From NCBI GenBank assembly GCA_028284635.1, contig JANQRJ010000021.1, positions 1-64,000 on the forward strand: a stretch of DNA of 64,000 bases, read 5' to 3'. Below are positions 33,213 through 41,831 of this stretch, one piece after another. Made by a program: the position numbers and the translations under genes. The DNA is from Pelagicoccus sp. (lineage in GTDB: Bacteria > Verrucomicrobiota > Verrucomicrobiia > Opitutales > Opitutaceae). Position 1 is the stretch's first letter, and each line of letters opens with the position of its first letter. The notes under the pieces are model-generated. The model saw only the letters and a list, made by a program, of their open reading frames with translations, had not been told where the DNA came from and ran no database searches.

Positions 33213-36200
33213 CCCACCCGAGCTGCCCATCTCGCAGCGCAAGGACGAGATCGTATCCGCGATACAAACACACCAGACCATCGTCCTCTCAGGCGAAACC
33301 GGCTCCGGCAAGACCACCCAGATACCCAAGATGTGCCTCGCCGCCGGCCTCGGCGCCAAACGACGCATCGCCTGCACCCAGCCCCGCCGCGTCGCCGCCC
33401 TCTCCGTCGCCAAACGCGTAGCAGAGGAACTGAAAGTCGACTTCGGCGCCGAAGTCGGAGCCAAGATCCGTTTCAACGACCAGACCGGCAAGCGCACCCG
33501 CGTCAAGTTCATGACCGACGGCATGCTGCTCTCCGAAGTTCAAGGCGATCCCCTCCTCCGCGAATACGACGCCATCATCATCGACGAAGCCCACGAGCGC
33601 TCCCTCAACATCGACTTCCTACTCGGCCACCTCAACCAGCTCCGCTCCCGCAGGCCAGACCTGAAGATCATCATCACTTCCGCCACCATCGACACCGAGA
33701 AGTTCTCCCAAGCCTTCGATGGAGCTCCCATAGTCGAGGTCTCCGGCCGCGTCTACCCCGTCGAGGTCATCCACGCTCCCCTCGACGAGCTGCTCGAAGA
33801 GTCAGGAGAGTTCACCTACCATGAAGGCATCGCCGAATCCACCCAGCGGATACAAGACGAACTCGGCTCCGGAGATATCCTCGCCTTTCTCCCCACCGAG
33901 AAGGACATCCGCGAAGCCATGGACCTCCTCAAAGGACGCTTCGGCCACCGCATGGCGATCGTCCCCTGTTTTGGACGCCTGTCCACCGCCGACCAGCAAC
34001 GCATCTTCCAGCCCAGTCCCAAGCGCAAACTCATTCTCGCCACCAACATCGCCGAGACTTCCCTCACCATCCCCGGCATCCGCTTCGTCATCGACACCGG
34101 CCTGGCCCGCATCTCCCGCTACAACCCACGAAGCCGAGCCAAGCGCCTGCCCATCGTCAAGATCTCCCAATCCTCCGCCAACCAGCGAAAAGGCCGCTGC
34201 GGTCGCGTGGCAAATGGAGTCTGCATTCGCTTGTATTCGGAAAAGGACTTCGAGTCCCGAACCGTCCATTCCGTCCCCGAAATACAACGAGCCAACCTCG
34301 CCGACGTCATTCTCCGTATGATCGCCTCCAAACTCGGCGACGTATCCACATTTCCATTCATAGATCCACCCACCCCCACGGCGATCTCCGCCGGCTACGC
34401 CCTTCTCAAAGAACTCGGCGCCCTTGAGGGAAACGAAGAATTAAAAACGAAGAACGAAGAACCGCCCCCCAAACAATCCTCATCTTCATCTTCTTCTACT
34501 TCACCTCCCCCGGCAAGCACCCAGAACCCAGCACCTAGAACCCAACCAAATATCCTGACGAAAACAGGCCGCCAGCTCTCCAAACTCCCCGTCGATCCCA
34601 CCGTCGGCCGCATGTTGCTCGAAGCCCAGCGCCAAGGCGTCACCCAAGAGGTCCTGGTCATCGCATCCGCGATCTCGATACAGGACCCCCGCGAACGTCC
34701 CCTCGAAAAGGAGGCTGCCGCCCGCCAGGCCCACGCCCAATTCAACCACCCAAAGTCCGACTTCCTCGCCCTGCTAAACATCTGGGAGCAGTTGCACGAA
34801 GATCTCGAACGCCTCCCCCAAAGCCGCCTGCGCAAGTTCTGCAAAAGTCACTTCCTCAGCTACGCCCGCATGCGCGAGTGGCGCGATATCCACGAGCAAC
34901 TCAAACGAGCCCTGCGTAGTCCCGCTCAGCGGGACGAAGCACGGGTAAGATCCCCCAATCCGCAATCGCCCGAAGGGCGCTACCAAGCCATCCATCAAAG
35001 TCTCCTCAGCGGCCTGCTCTCCAACGCGGGACGCGTCGAGCAGACCAACCTCTACCGATTCCCCGCAAATCGAAAGCCCCTTGTCTTCCCAGGCTCCGCC
35101 CTCTTCATTCGCCAAGAGAAGAAAAATCCGAAATCCGAAGCCCGAGGTCCGAAATCTAAACTAAAGGCCAAAGGCCCCCAATGGATCATGGCCGGCGAAG
35201 TCGTCGAAACCAGCAGGCTCTACGCCCGCAACGTCGCCGCCATCGACCCCACCTGGCTTGCGCAAATGGGGCAGCACATCCTCACTCGATCCTACGGCGA
35301 TCCCATATTCGATCCTGCTGCAGGACGCGTTCTCACGCGTGAGAGTCTCCGTATCCACGGGCTGGAGATTCAAAACAAGCAGGTCAGCTACGCCAAAGTA
35401 GATCCCACTAAGGCCACCGAGATCTTCATCCGCGAAGCCCTCTTGAACGAAGATTACGAAGCCCCAGTCAACTGGACGTTCCTAGAGCCCAATCGTCGCC
35501 TCATGCGCCGTATTCAAAACGCCCAGACGGTCGCCAGCGTCGCCCACTGGATGGGCGTCGAGGAAGCCGCCTTCAGCTTCTATCAAAAGCGTCTCGAAAA
35601 CGTCTCCTCCATCCACGACCTAAACAAACTGCTCAAGGTAGGGTCCGACGGCCCGGCGGACCGCACTGCAGGATCAAATCTTCACATGCAGGAGCTAAAC
35701 CTCACCGCATCCGATGACGCCCCCATCGAGCTCTCCCTCTTCCCCGAAACCGTCGAACTGAAAAACTCCGCCTTGCCCCTCGAGTACCGGTACGACCCGA
35801 CCAGCGAACACGACGGCGTCACTCTCAAGCTCCCCTACGGCAAAGCGAAAGACCTACAGCCAGCGATGCTCGACTGGCTCGTGCCTGGCCATCTCGAAGC
35901 CAAGGTCCATGCCCTGCTCAAAGCCCTACCCAAGCCCCTCCGCCAGCGCCTCGTCCCTCTCGCCAAAACCGCCAAGACCATCGCAAAGGAGCTGAAACCT
36001 AGAGGCAAAACTCTCCCCGAATCCCTGGCCGAGCACCTCGCGAAGACGTATTCGCTAGAAACCTACGCAAGCGATTGGGACTCTGCCGCCATTCCCACTC
36101 ATCTTAAGGCCCGAGTGGAAGTCGTAGACCAAAAAGGAAACACCCTCGCCCAAGGCCGCGATCTCGAATCCATCCACCTCCAACTCGAAGAGAGGCAGCA

Positions 36201-37263
36201 GAAGCTCAGCCAACCCACCGAAGCCGCTACCGCAACCCTGTGGCAACGAGCTCGCGAGAAACACGAGCGTCCCATCGAATCCATTGCCGACCTCCCTCCA
36301 AACGCGTCCAAGCCCATCCAAATCGGCCACCACCACGGCCTCCCACTAAACGCCTACCCCGCCCTTCGAGCTTCGAACGAAGCACGGGTCGCCACATCTT
36401 CTTCTCCTTCTTCATCCTCATCTTCATCCCTCTCGCTCCATCTCTTCCCCTCCCCCGAAGACGCTGGCGCGTCCTCGGCGAATGGCATCGCAACTCTTAT
36501 CGAACACGAATTGCGACGCGAGCTCGCCTGGATCCAATCCGACCTGAAGGAAGTCGCCAAGCTAGGCCCCGTCGCCATCGCCTTCAGTCCCCTCGACAAA
36601 CTCGAGGACGATGTCTACGAGCACATTCGCCAAACACTCCGAACCCACGATCTGGATACGCTCGACCCAGACGCCATTTCCGAAACCGTCGAACAGGCCC
36701 GCACCGTCTCGAAAACGCTGCTCTACAAGACTCTCGACCACTGCAAGGCAATCCTCGAGAAGCGCCAGGCCCTCATCGTGCAACCCAAAATCGCCAAAAC
36801 CTATCGCGCCGACATAGACCGCATTGTCCCGCCCGACTTCCTGCGCCACACGCCCCACCACATCCTCACCCGCCTGCCCGTCTACCTAGCCGCCATCGAA
36901 AAACGAGCCGCCAAACAGGCCCAAAACCCCGCCCGCGACGCCCAGCGAGCCAAGCAACTCGCCACCTACCGAAACCGCCTAGCCCAACTCCAAACTCAGA
37001 ACTCAGAACCAAGCGCCCAGAACCCAATCACCCAACTTCGATTCCAGATCGAAGAATTCGCTATATCCCTCTTCGCCCAGGAGCTAGGCACCGCCTACCC
37101 CATCTCGGCTAAGAAGCTCGATGAAGCCTTCGCCGCCGCCAACGCCAAAAAACCTTCCCCAAACTCCTCAATTCACCCTTCACCACTCACTACTCACCAT
37201 TCCACCCCTCCCGACGCCCCCACCCAAGCCGATCTCCAAAGCCTCAAAAAGCTATTTAGCTAG
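33205..37263 (+). CDS. hrpA: ATP-dependent RNA helicase HrpA-like, repeat-invaded
   Basis: This DEAH-box helicase has about 1352 residues. Walker A GETGSGKTTQIPK lies upstream of the first ATG (33331), so translation must begin earlier. A TAG at 33148 limits the 5' end, and the only candidates are ATT 33205 (taken here), ATT 33184 or CTG 33223. Motifs: IDEAHERSLN (DEAH box), TSATIDTEKFS, LILATNIAETSLTIPGI, QRKGRCGR, then the HA2, OB and DUF3418-type C-terminal domains. HrpA acts in RNA remodelling and rescue of stalled ribosomes. At least six in-frame low-complexity inserts are visible, near 34432-34547, 34916-34975, 35124-35168, 36362-36445, 36988-37035 and 37160-37205. Confidence 0.9.
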   Translation: MRFPPELPISQRKDEIVSAIQTHQTIVLSGETGSGKTTQIPKMCLAAGLGAKRRIACTQPRRVAALSVAKRVAEELKVDFGAEVGAKIRFNDQTGKRTRVKFMTDGMLLSEVQGDPLLREYDAIIIDEAHERSLNIDFLLGHLNQLRSRRPDLKIIITSATIDTEKFSQAFDGAPIVEVSGRVYPVEVIHAPLDELLEESGEFTYHEGIAESTQRIQDELGSGDILAFLPTEKDIREAMDLLKGRFGHRMAIVPCFGRLSTADQQRIFQPSPKRKLILATNIAETSLTIPGIRFVIDTGLARISRYNPRSRAKRLPIVKISQSSANQRKGRCGRVANGVCIRLYSEKDFESRTVHSVPEIQRANLADVILRMIASKLGDVSTFPFIDPPTPTAISAGYALLKELGALEGNEELKTKNEEPPPKQSSSSSSSTSPPPASTQNPAPRTQPNILTKTGRQLSKLPVDPTVGRMLLEAQRQGVTQEVLVIASAISIQDPRERPLEKEAAARQAHAQFNHPKSDFLALLNIWEQLHEDLERLPQSRLRKFCKSHFLSYARMREWRDIHEQLKRALRSPAQRDEARVRSPNPQSPEGRYQAIHQSLLSGLLSNAGRVEQTNLYRFPANRKPLVFPGSALFIRQEKKNPKSEARGPKSKLKAKGPQWIMAGEVVETSRLYARNVAAIDPTWLAQMGQHILTRSYGDPIFDPAAGRVLTRESLRIHGLEIQNKQVSYAKVDPTKATEIFIREALLNEDYEAPVNWTFLEPNRRLMRRIQNAQTVASVAHWMGVEEAAFSFYQKRLENVSSIHDLNKLLKVGSDGPADRTAGSNLHMQELNLTASDDAPIELSLFPETVELKNSALPLEYRYDPTSEHDGVTLKLPYGKAKDLQPAMLDWLVPGHLEAKVHALLKALPKPLRQRLVPLAKTAKTIAKELKPRGKTLPESLAEHLAKTYSLETYASDWDSAAIPTHLKARVEVVDQKGNTLAQGRDLESIHLQLEERQQKLSQPTEAATATLWQRAREKHERPIESIADLPPNASKPIQIGHHHGLPLNAYPALRASNEARVATSSSPSSSSSSSLSLHLFPSPEDAGASSANGIATLIEHELRRELAWIQSDLKEVAKLGPVAIAFSPLDKLEDDVYEHIRQTLRTHDLDTLDPDAISETVEQARTVSKTLLYKTLDHCKAILEKRQALIVQPKIAKTYRADIDRIVPPDFLRHTPHHILTRLPVYLAAIEKRAAKQAQNPARDAQRAKQLATYRNRLAQLQTQNSEPSAQNPITQLRFQIEEFAISLFAQELGTAYPISAKKLDEAFAAANAKKPSPNSSIHPSPLTTHHSTPPDAPTQADLQSLKKLFS
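34432..34547. repeat. Triple minisatellite block inside hrpA
   Basis: Three different minisatellites follow one another in frame: AACGAAGAA type (34432-34461), CATCTTCATCTTC type (34478-34505) and CCCAGAACCCAGC type (34518-34547). They encode a Lys/Glu stretch, a Ser run and a Pro/Asn/Thr stretch between conserved helicase segments. Confidence 0.85.
34916..34935. repeat. GTAG REP hairpin inside hrpA
   Basis: GTAG is followed by a perfect hairpin, TCCCGCT/AGCGGGA with one loop base. The GACGAAGCACGGGT that follows recurs as GAACGAAGCACGGGT near 36376 in the same gene. Confidence 0.7.
35124..35168. repeat. AAATCCGAAATCCG minisatellite inside hrpA
   Basis: Degenerate units of AAATCCGAAGCCCGAGGTCCG encode KNPKSEARGPKSKLKAKGPQ, a basic insert in the C-terminal half of the helicase. 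Confidence 0.75.
36362..36445. repeat. REP-like plus Ser-run minisatellite inside hrpA
   Basis: TTCGAGCTTCGAACGAAGCA is followed by a TCTTCATCCTCATCTTCATC tract coding for a run of serines (SSSPSSSSSSSLSL). The same CATC tract forms one arm of the intergenic palindromes at 17.8, 19.6 and 26.1 kb. Confidence 0.8.
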
Positions 37264-37334
37264 CTGTCCAATATATCGCAAGGCACCAAATATCCCAAGG
37301 TGGGAACGTGCTCGCCATGCGAGACTCCTCGACT

Positions 37335-37865
37335 TCACCATAGCTCAGGTTTGCTCAAGGGACTGACACATTCGAGTTCAACAGAACCCCCGACAGCATT
37401 CTTCTCGCTGAGATCAAGAGCTTGCCACCCGGATGGATATTTAAGCGTGAACGGAGGAACATACTTTTCAGCAAGATCGGCTGTGAACCCAAATCGAGCG
37501 TAATACTTCGGATCACCATAAACGAAAACGATATCAACGTTCTGAGCGAGCATATGCTGTAGCCCCTGATTAACGAGCGCCGACCCAATCCCCTTCCCCT
37601 GTTCTTCAGGCGAAACCGCAAGAGGAGCCAATATATATCCAACGAAACTTCCGCCCACTCTTGATCGCGCCGGGCTGAACACCACATGCCCAACCAAAAC
37701 AGCATCTATTTCCGCTACAAGGTGTAAGGTTTCTGGATTGGAAATCGTATCTAGCAGTTCGCTTGCGAGGTTTGCGACCATTTGATTTTCGATGTCTTCA
37801 AACGCCTCGAGATGAATCTGACGTATCCTATCTTTTTCAGAAGCAGTTGGAGTCTTTATCGTCAT
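37335..37865 (-). CDS. GNAT-family N-acetyltransferase (YhbS-like)
   Basis: This 176-residue acetyltransferase has a clear acetyl-CoA site, LAVSPEEQGKGIGSALVNQG (about 83-102), preceded by VGYILAPL and followed by VYGDPKYYARFGFTADLAEKY, which matches the YhbS-type GNAT group. The substrate is unknown. Its codon use looks more AT-rich than its neighbours, a weak hint of transfer. It is convergent with hrpA and separated by only 70 bases. Confidence 0.88.
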   Translation of the reverse strand: MTIKTPTASEKDRIRQIHLEAFEDIENQMVANLASELLDTISNPETLHLVAEIDAVLVGHVVFSPARSRVGGSFVGYILAPLAVSPEEQGKGIGSALVNQGLQHMLAQNVDIVFVYGDPKYYARFGFTADLAEKYVPPFTLKYPSGWQALDLSEKNAVGGSVELECVSPLSKPELW

Positions 37866-37910
37866 TTCTTTCGAACGCGGCTACATCGAGACCTATCGTT
37901 TGGACGCTCT

Positions 37911-39836
37911 CTAAAATCGCTGCCTCAGCCCCAGCCTAACGCCGGCGCCGGGCGCCAGGAAGCCAACTGACTCCTCGTATTCTCGATCCAATACATTGTC
38001 CAGAGACAGCACGACCTCGCCATTTTCCGAATAAGCCCAGCGGATTCGCAAATCCAGTCTCGCGTAGCCGCCTAGAGTCATTTCGCCCGTGGCGACCGAG
38101 GATGCTTGACGGTCTCCCACGTAGAAGACATCCACCATCGCAGTTACACCCGAACCCAGAGAGCCGACCACAAAGGCCCCGCCACGGAACGCCGGACGAC
38201 TCAACAGTCGAGCCCCCGTCGATCGATCTCGCGTATCGGCATAGGCTAGATAAGAGCTAAAACTCGCGGACTCCCCCACCGCGTAGCGAAAAGCCAGTTC
38301 CCCACCTTCCGTCTTCACTTGCGAGCGATTGATCAGCCGCGGCGGAGGCCCCGGATCGAAGTCCACCAAATCCTCGAACTCGTATTGGAAAACGGATACG
38401 TCCAACTCTCCTCGACCATCCAACAGTTTCGTAGTCCACGCAAGATCGATACTGTCACTTGTCTCCGGTCGAAGATCCGGGTTGCCGACGATCGGGTTTC
38501 TCAGCGCGTACACGCTTGGCTTCTTGAAACCCTGACCAAAACGCAAATTCAAAGCGGAGTTCAGCTCGGGAAACTCGAGGCGAGCGCCGCCGAGCAGGGT
38601 CGTCTCCGCATCCAATCCGGACACATCGTCGCGGCGCGCCCCGAGCTGGAGCGCAAGCCGCTCGCCGATAGCCATCACCCCTTCGCCAAACACGCTGCTC
38701 GTCGAGCGATCCAAGGCATAGCTGCCAGGCAGCGCCATGCCGAAAAACTCGATCTCGCTGACGCCCTCGCTCTGCTCGTCCTCGCCACTCCAGCCCAGAA
38801 CCAAGCTGCTGCCCTTATCAAAGGAGAACTCGCTGTAAGCGCTGAACTGATACCGTTTCAGATCGTCAGTCGAAGCGGAGGACGGGATTCCGAAAGGGTC
38901 GCGAGCGCCCGGAGCAACGCCAGGGGAATTCAACGACTCGCTGCGATCGTAGATCGACGCATCAACCGCAAAGCGAACCGATTCGCCAGCCTGCGATCTG
39001 TAGTTCGCGCCCAATACAACTGCCTCGCTTTCCCGAAAATCCGTGTCTCGAATAACCGCATACCGAGGGCCTCCACTGTCGTCAGGAAAGCCACTTTGCT
39101 CGCTCTCGAAGCCGATGGCGAAAACGTGCAGTCGACCCGCCTTCGCTAGATCGAGATGGGTGCCGAGCCCCGCCCGCCTGCCTTCGAAAGAGCCCCCTTC
39201 GATCGCGTTGCCGCCATCCACGTAGTTGGCAGAGGCATACGTTTCCGCGAAGTCTTGACGAGCATTTAGGTAGACCCCGCCCCGCAGCAGGCCCTCGGTT
39301 CCCGTCTCCCAAAAGGCCGATCCGCCCTCTGGAATACCCGGCGCATAGCTGGCAAGCTGCACGGTTCCGCTGATCGCCTCCGACCCATGGATGGCCGACT
39401 GAGCTCCATTCACGATTGCAGCCTGTCGAAGCAACAGAGGATCGATAGCCGAAAGATCGAAAGAGCCGCCCCGCGTATTTGTCGGATCGTTCAGCTTGAC
39501 CCCATTTAGCGTGACCACCGTGAAGTTCGGATCGCCACCACGCAGGTAGAGGGAGCCGACCGAGCCGCTCCTCGTGTTCAGATCCACGTGCACCCCAGGC
39601 GTTCTACCGAACAGCTCGCCAAGCCCCAGAGCCCCAGAGCTCTCGATAGCCTCGTAGTCGAAGCCCGCTCCCAAGTCCTTCGACAGAGCTTGAGCCGGAC
39701 CAACGGAATGCGTCCCGAGCGCCACCAGCGGAGCCAGCTCGAAGGTCTCCATCTCTTCCCCGCAAAGCGATGTCAAAGCAAGGGCTCCAAAAAGGATTGA
39801 AGCCGCGATCCGATCTCCAGCAAAACAAGCATTCAT
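37911..39836 (-). CDS. TonB-dependent outer-membrane receptor, BtuB-like
   Basis: This 641-residue receptor has a signal peptide starting at 39836 (MNACFAGDRIAASILFGALALTSL) and a TonB-box-like stretch ETFELAPLVALG. The plug domain shows ELFGRTPGVHVDLNTRSGSV, SLYLRGGDPNFTVVTLNGVKLNDP and INGAQSAIHGSEAISGTVQL-like sequence. A 22-strand barrel ends in an aromatic residue (LGLRQRF). The size is small and BtuB-like. No cobalamin riboswitch was found upstream, so the ligand is unsettled: corrinoid or another metal chelate. Confidence 0.85.
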   Translation of the reverse strand: MNACFAGDRIAASILFGALALTSLCGEEMETFELAPLVALGTHSVGPAQALSKDLGAGFDYEAIESSGALGLGELFGRTPGVHVDLNTRSGSVGSLYLRGGDPNFTVVTLNGVKLNDPTNTRGGSFDLSAIDPLLLRQAAIVNGAQSAIHGSEAISGTVQLASYAPGIPEGGSAFWETGTEGLLRGGVYLNARQDFAETYASANYVDGGNAIEGGSFEGRRAGLGTHLDLAKAGRLHVFAIGFESEQSGFPDDSGGPRYAVIRDTDFRESEAVVLGANYRSQAGESVRFAVDASIYDRSESLNSPGVAPGARDPFGIPSSASTDDLKRYQFSAYSEFSFDKGSSLVLGWSGEDEQSEGVSEIEFFGMALPGSYALDRSTSSVFGEGVMAIGERLALQLGARRDDVSGLDAETTLLGGARLEFPELNSALNLRFGQGFKKPSVYALRNPIVGNPDLRPETSDSIDLAWTTKLLDGRGELDVSVFQYEFEDLVDFDPGPPPRLINRSQVKTEGGELAFRYAVGESASFSSYLAYADTRDRSTGARLLSRPAFRGGAFVVGSLGSGVTAMVDVFYVGDRQASSVATGEMTLGGYARLDLRIRWAYSENGEVVLSLDNVLDREYEESVGFLAPGAGVRLGLRQRF

Positions 39837-40162
39837 CTCTGACTCCACTGGACCGAAGATAGGCGAGCAGGTCGAGCACTTCGTCCCCAATCTAAGGGAA
39901 AGATCGACCCAAACGGCAAAGCTTCAGCTCGCTTATACAGCCACAGATCGGTCGATTAGGAAAGTAACGCTGCCCTCCTAATTGACCGAAAAGCAGTCTC
40001 GCATAAACCCGTGCCCATTTTTCTCGCGAGAGAAAAGCGAAATACACTAACAAGCCGAGAATGAAAGGGCGGAAGGTCGTGGTCACCTGCGATCGCTCAG
40101 CAGCATGACTGCCATTGGATTTCGCATTGCCACTTGTCTCAATTCTTCGATCCTCAACAACC
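39837..40162. other. Intergenic region, no gene seen
   Basis: This is the divergent upstream region of the TonB receptor (minus) and the AI-2E-type permease (plus). I looked for a cobalamin riboswitch on the minus strand and saw none. A small dyad around TTTTCTCGCGAGAGAAAA (about 40020-40037) is the only local structure. Confidence 0.45.
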
Positions 40163-41335
40163 ATGCCCGACGAATCCCCGCCTCGCCGTCTCACTCAAAA
40201 CCAATGGAGGCTGATCGGCGTCGCCGCCGCTCTTGTCAGCATCACCGTTATCGCCTTCTTCCTCATGGGAGTCTTCGTCCTGCTGCGGGACTTCGTGGCA
40301 ACCTTCTCAGACGTGCTTTGGCCCCTGGCCGTAGCCGGCGTGCTGGCCTTGATCTTCAGACCCTTCGTCGTCATGCTCCAACGACGAGCCCGCTTCAGTC
40401 GCACTTGGTCGATCATCACCCTCTATGCCCTCGTTGCTCTCGCCATGCTCGCAGCTATGCTCGTACTGGTACCGAAGATCGTGGACCAAACCGTGCTCTT
40501 TATAGAGTACCTGCCCGACTTCATCGCAAAACTGAGGGAAACCGTCGCCGAACAGTATCCGAAAGTCGTCGAATTTCTCACCAACAGGATAGGGCATGAG
40601 AACCTTACTCGTATCCAGGAAGCCATCACAAGCAGCCTGACAGGACTTCTCCAGAAGTCCGAGCCCGCCCTTGCCACCATCGGCGCCTTCGTCTCCCGCT
40701 CCCTAGCCATCGGCACAGGGCTCGCCATCATACCCGTCTACCTCTTCTTCATGCTCGAAAGCCGCCGTAGCCTTGTCCGCGACCTCAAGGAACAGCTCTC
40801 CTTCATCCGGGCCGACTGGCGCGAGGACGTCATCTTCCTCATCAACGAATTCATCGGCAGCGTCGTATCCTTCTTTCGAGGACAGATTGTCATCGCCGTC
40901 ATTATGGGAATCCTCCTCGCTACCGGTTTCGCCGTGATCGGTCTGAACTTCGCCATCATCCTCGGCATCGGCATCGGACTGCTAAACATCATCCCCTACC
41001 TCGGCAGCATCATCGGCCTCGGAATCGTTCTCCCCCTCGCCTACTTCCAGAAGGACGGCGGCGGACTGAATCTCCTCCTCTTCTCGCTCGGCGTCTTCTT
41101 CGCCGTTCAGATGATCGAAGGCTACCTGCTCACCCCACGCATCATGGGCAAGACGACCGGCCTACACCCCATGGTCATCATCGTCGCCATCTTCTTCTGG
41201 GGCACCGCCCTCGACGGCCTCCTCGGCATGATCCTAGCAATCCCCCTTACTGCCTTCTTCGTCGTCGCCTGGCGCCTAGCCAAACGCAAGTACCTCGACC
41301 GAGAAAAAGCGCAGCCGATCCCCTCGGATCCATGA
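40163..41335 (+). CDS. AI-2E family transporter
   Basis: This 390-residue membrane protein has about eight segments, with the family pattern of two N-terminal helices, a large central soluble stretch (about 100-200) and C-terminal helices (IGLNFAIILGIGIGLLNIIPYLGSII; VGLHPMVIIVAIFFWG-like GLHPMVIIVAIFFWGTALDG). Family members export autoinducer-2 or act as Na+/H+ antiporters; which applies here is unknown. The start at 40163 (MPDESPPRRLTQNQWR) was preferred to an upstream ATG in the receptor's promoter region. It is convergent with the SdpI-like gene. Confidence 0.9.
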   Translation: MPDESPPRRLTQNQWRLIGVAAALVSITVIAFFLMGVFVLLRDFVATFSDVLWPLAVAGVLALIFRPFVVMLQRRARFSRTWSIITLYALVALAMLAAMLVLVPKIVDQTVLFIEYLPDFIAKLRETVAEQYPKVVEFLTNRIGHENLTRIQEAITSSLTGLLQKSEPALATIGAFVSRSLAIGTGLAIIPVYLFFMLESRRSLVRDLKEQLSFIRADWREDVIFLINEFIGSVVSFFRGQIVIAVIMGILLATGFAVIGLNFAIILGIGIGLLNIIPYLGSIIGLGIVLPLAYFQKDGGGLNLLLFSLGVFFAVQMIEGYLLTPRIMGKTTGLHPMVIIVAIFFWGTALDGLLGMILAIPLTAFFVVAWRLAKRKYLDREKAQPIPSDP

Positions 41336-41343
41336 GGGATTCT

Positions 41344-41679
41344 CTAAAGCTTCAGCGTCGAAATCGACGCATGGATCACGGCGACTAGGTAGACCAGCGG
41401 CGCCAAGGCCAAGGCTAACGCGACATCCGTATCCAGCTTCGGCAGAAAGAGGCAACCCATCCCCAGCGCCACAAGAGGAAGCGAGTACCAGATCAAAACC
41501 CTACCGCCGACGCGGTTCACTCGACGCCACATCTCCTCGGACTCGTAGGCCTTGGAAACCTTGAATCCATACCAGGCATTCATCCTAACCCATCCCTTGA
41601 CCAGCGGTATCGAAAGACCAATGACAAGAACTGCAGTCCCGATATTGAGAAGCCCTATAGCCAGGTTCGCTCGTTCCAT
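41344..41679 (-). CDS. SdpI-like small membrane protein
   Basis: This 111-residue protein has three membrane segments. It carries the SdpI-family motif VRMNAWYGFKVSKAYESEEMWRRVN (about 32-56), including the typical YGFR/K...W..N run. SdpI proteins confer immunity to the SdpC toxin in Bacillus, but most homologues are of unknown function. The start at 41679 (MERANLAIGLLN) was chosen; codons further upstream run into a BIME repeat. Confidence 0.8.
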   Translation of the reverse strand: MERANLAIGLLNIGTAVLVIGLSIPLVKGWVRMNAWYGFKVSKAYESEEMWRRVNRVGGRVLIWYSLPLVALGMGCLFLPKLDTDVALALALAPLVYLVAVIHASISTLKL

Positions 41680-41750
41680 AATTAACCCGAAAAGGGATTC
41701 CAGGAAACGGCCCCTACGGCAAGCACATAGGTATGAAGACCAGTGCCCGA

Positions 41751-41826
41751 GGTAGGGCCCGATCGCCGAGCGGGCCGTGGAGAATGGATCCTGCAAAGCG
41801 GCCCGCACGCCGAGCGGGCCCTACCT
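41751..41826. repeat. GTAGGGCCCGATCGCCGAGCGGGCC BIME
   Basis: Two inverted arms (AGGTAGGGCCCGATCGCCGA and its near complement ending GCCGAGCGGGCCCTACCT) frame about 25 bases. It is a sister of the 57688-57761 element with GGGCCC in place of GGACC. It lies between the LysR stop and the SdpI-like gene. Confidence 0.88.
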
Positions 41827-41831
41827 CACCT

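Noticed and set aside
36240..37112. Plus-strand frame inside hrpA
   Set aside because: Out-of-frame Arg/Pro-rich shadow of the helicase.
37335..39836. Functional link between GNAT and TonB receptor genes
   Set aside because: They are neighbours on the same strand but base use differs and no shared pathway is known.
39837..40162. Cobalamin riboswitch upstream of the second TonB receptor
   Set aside because: The minus-strand leader has no GGGAA..GGTG core or B12 box in the right order.
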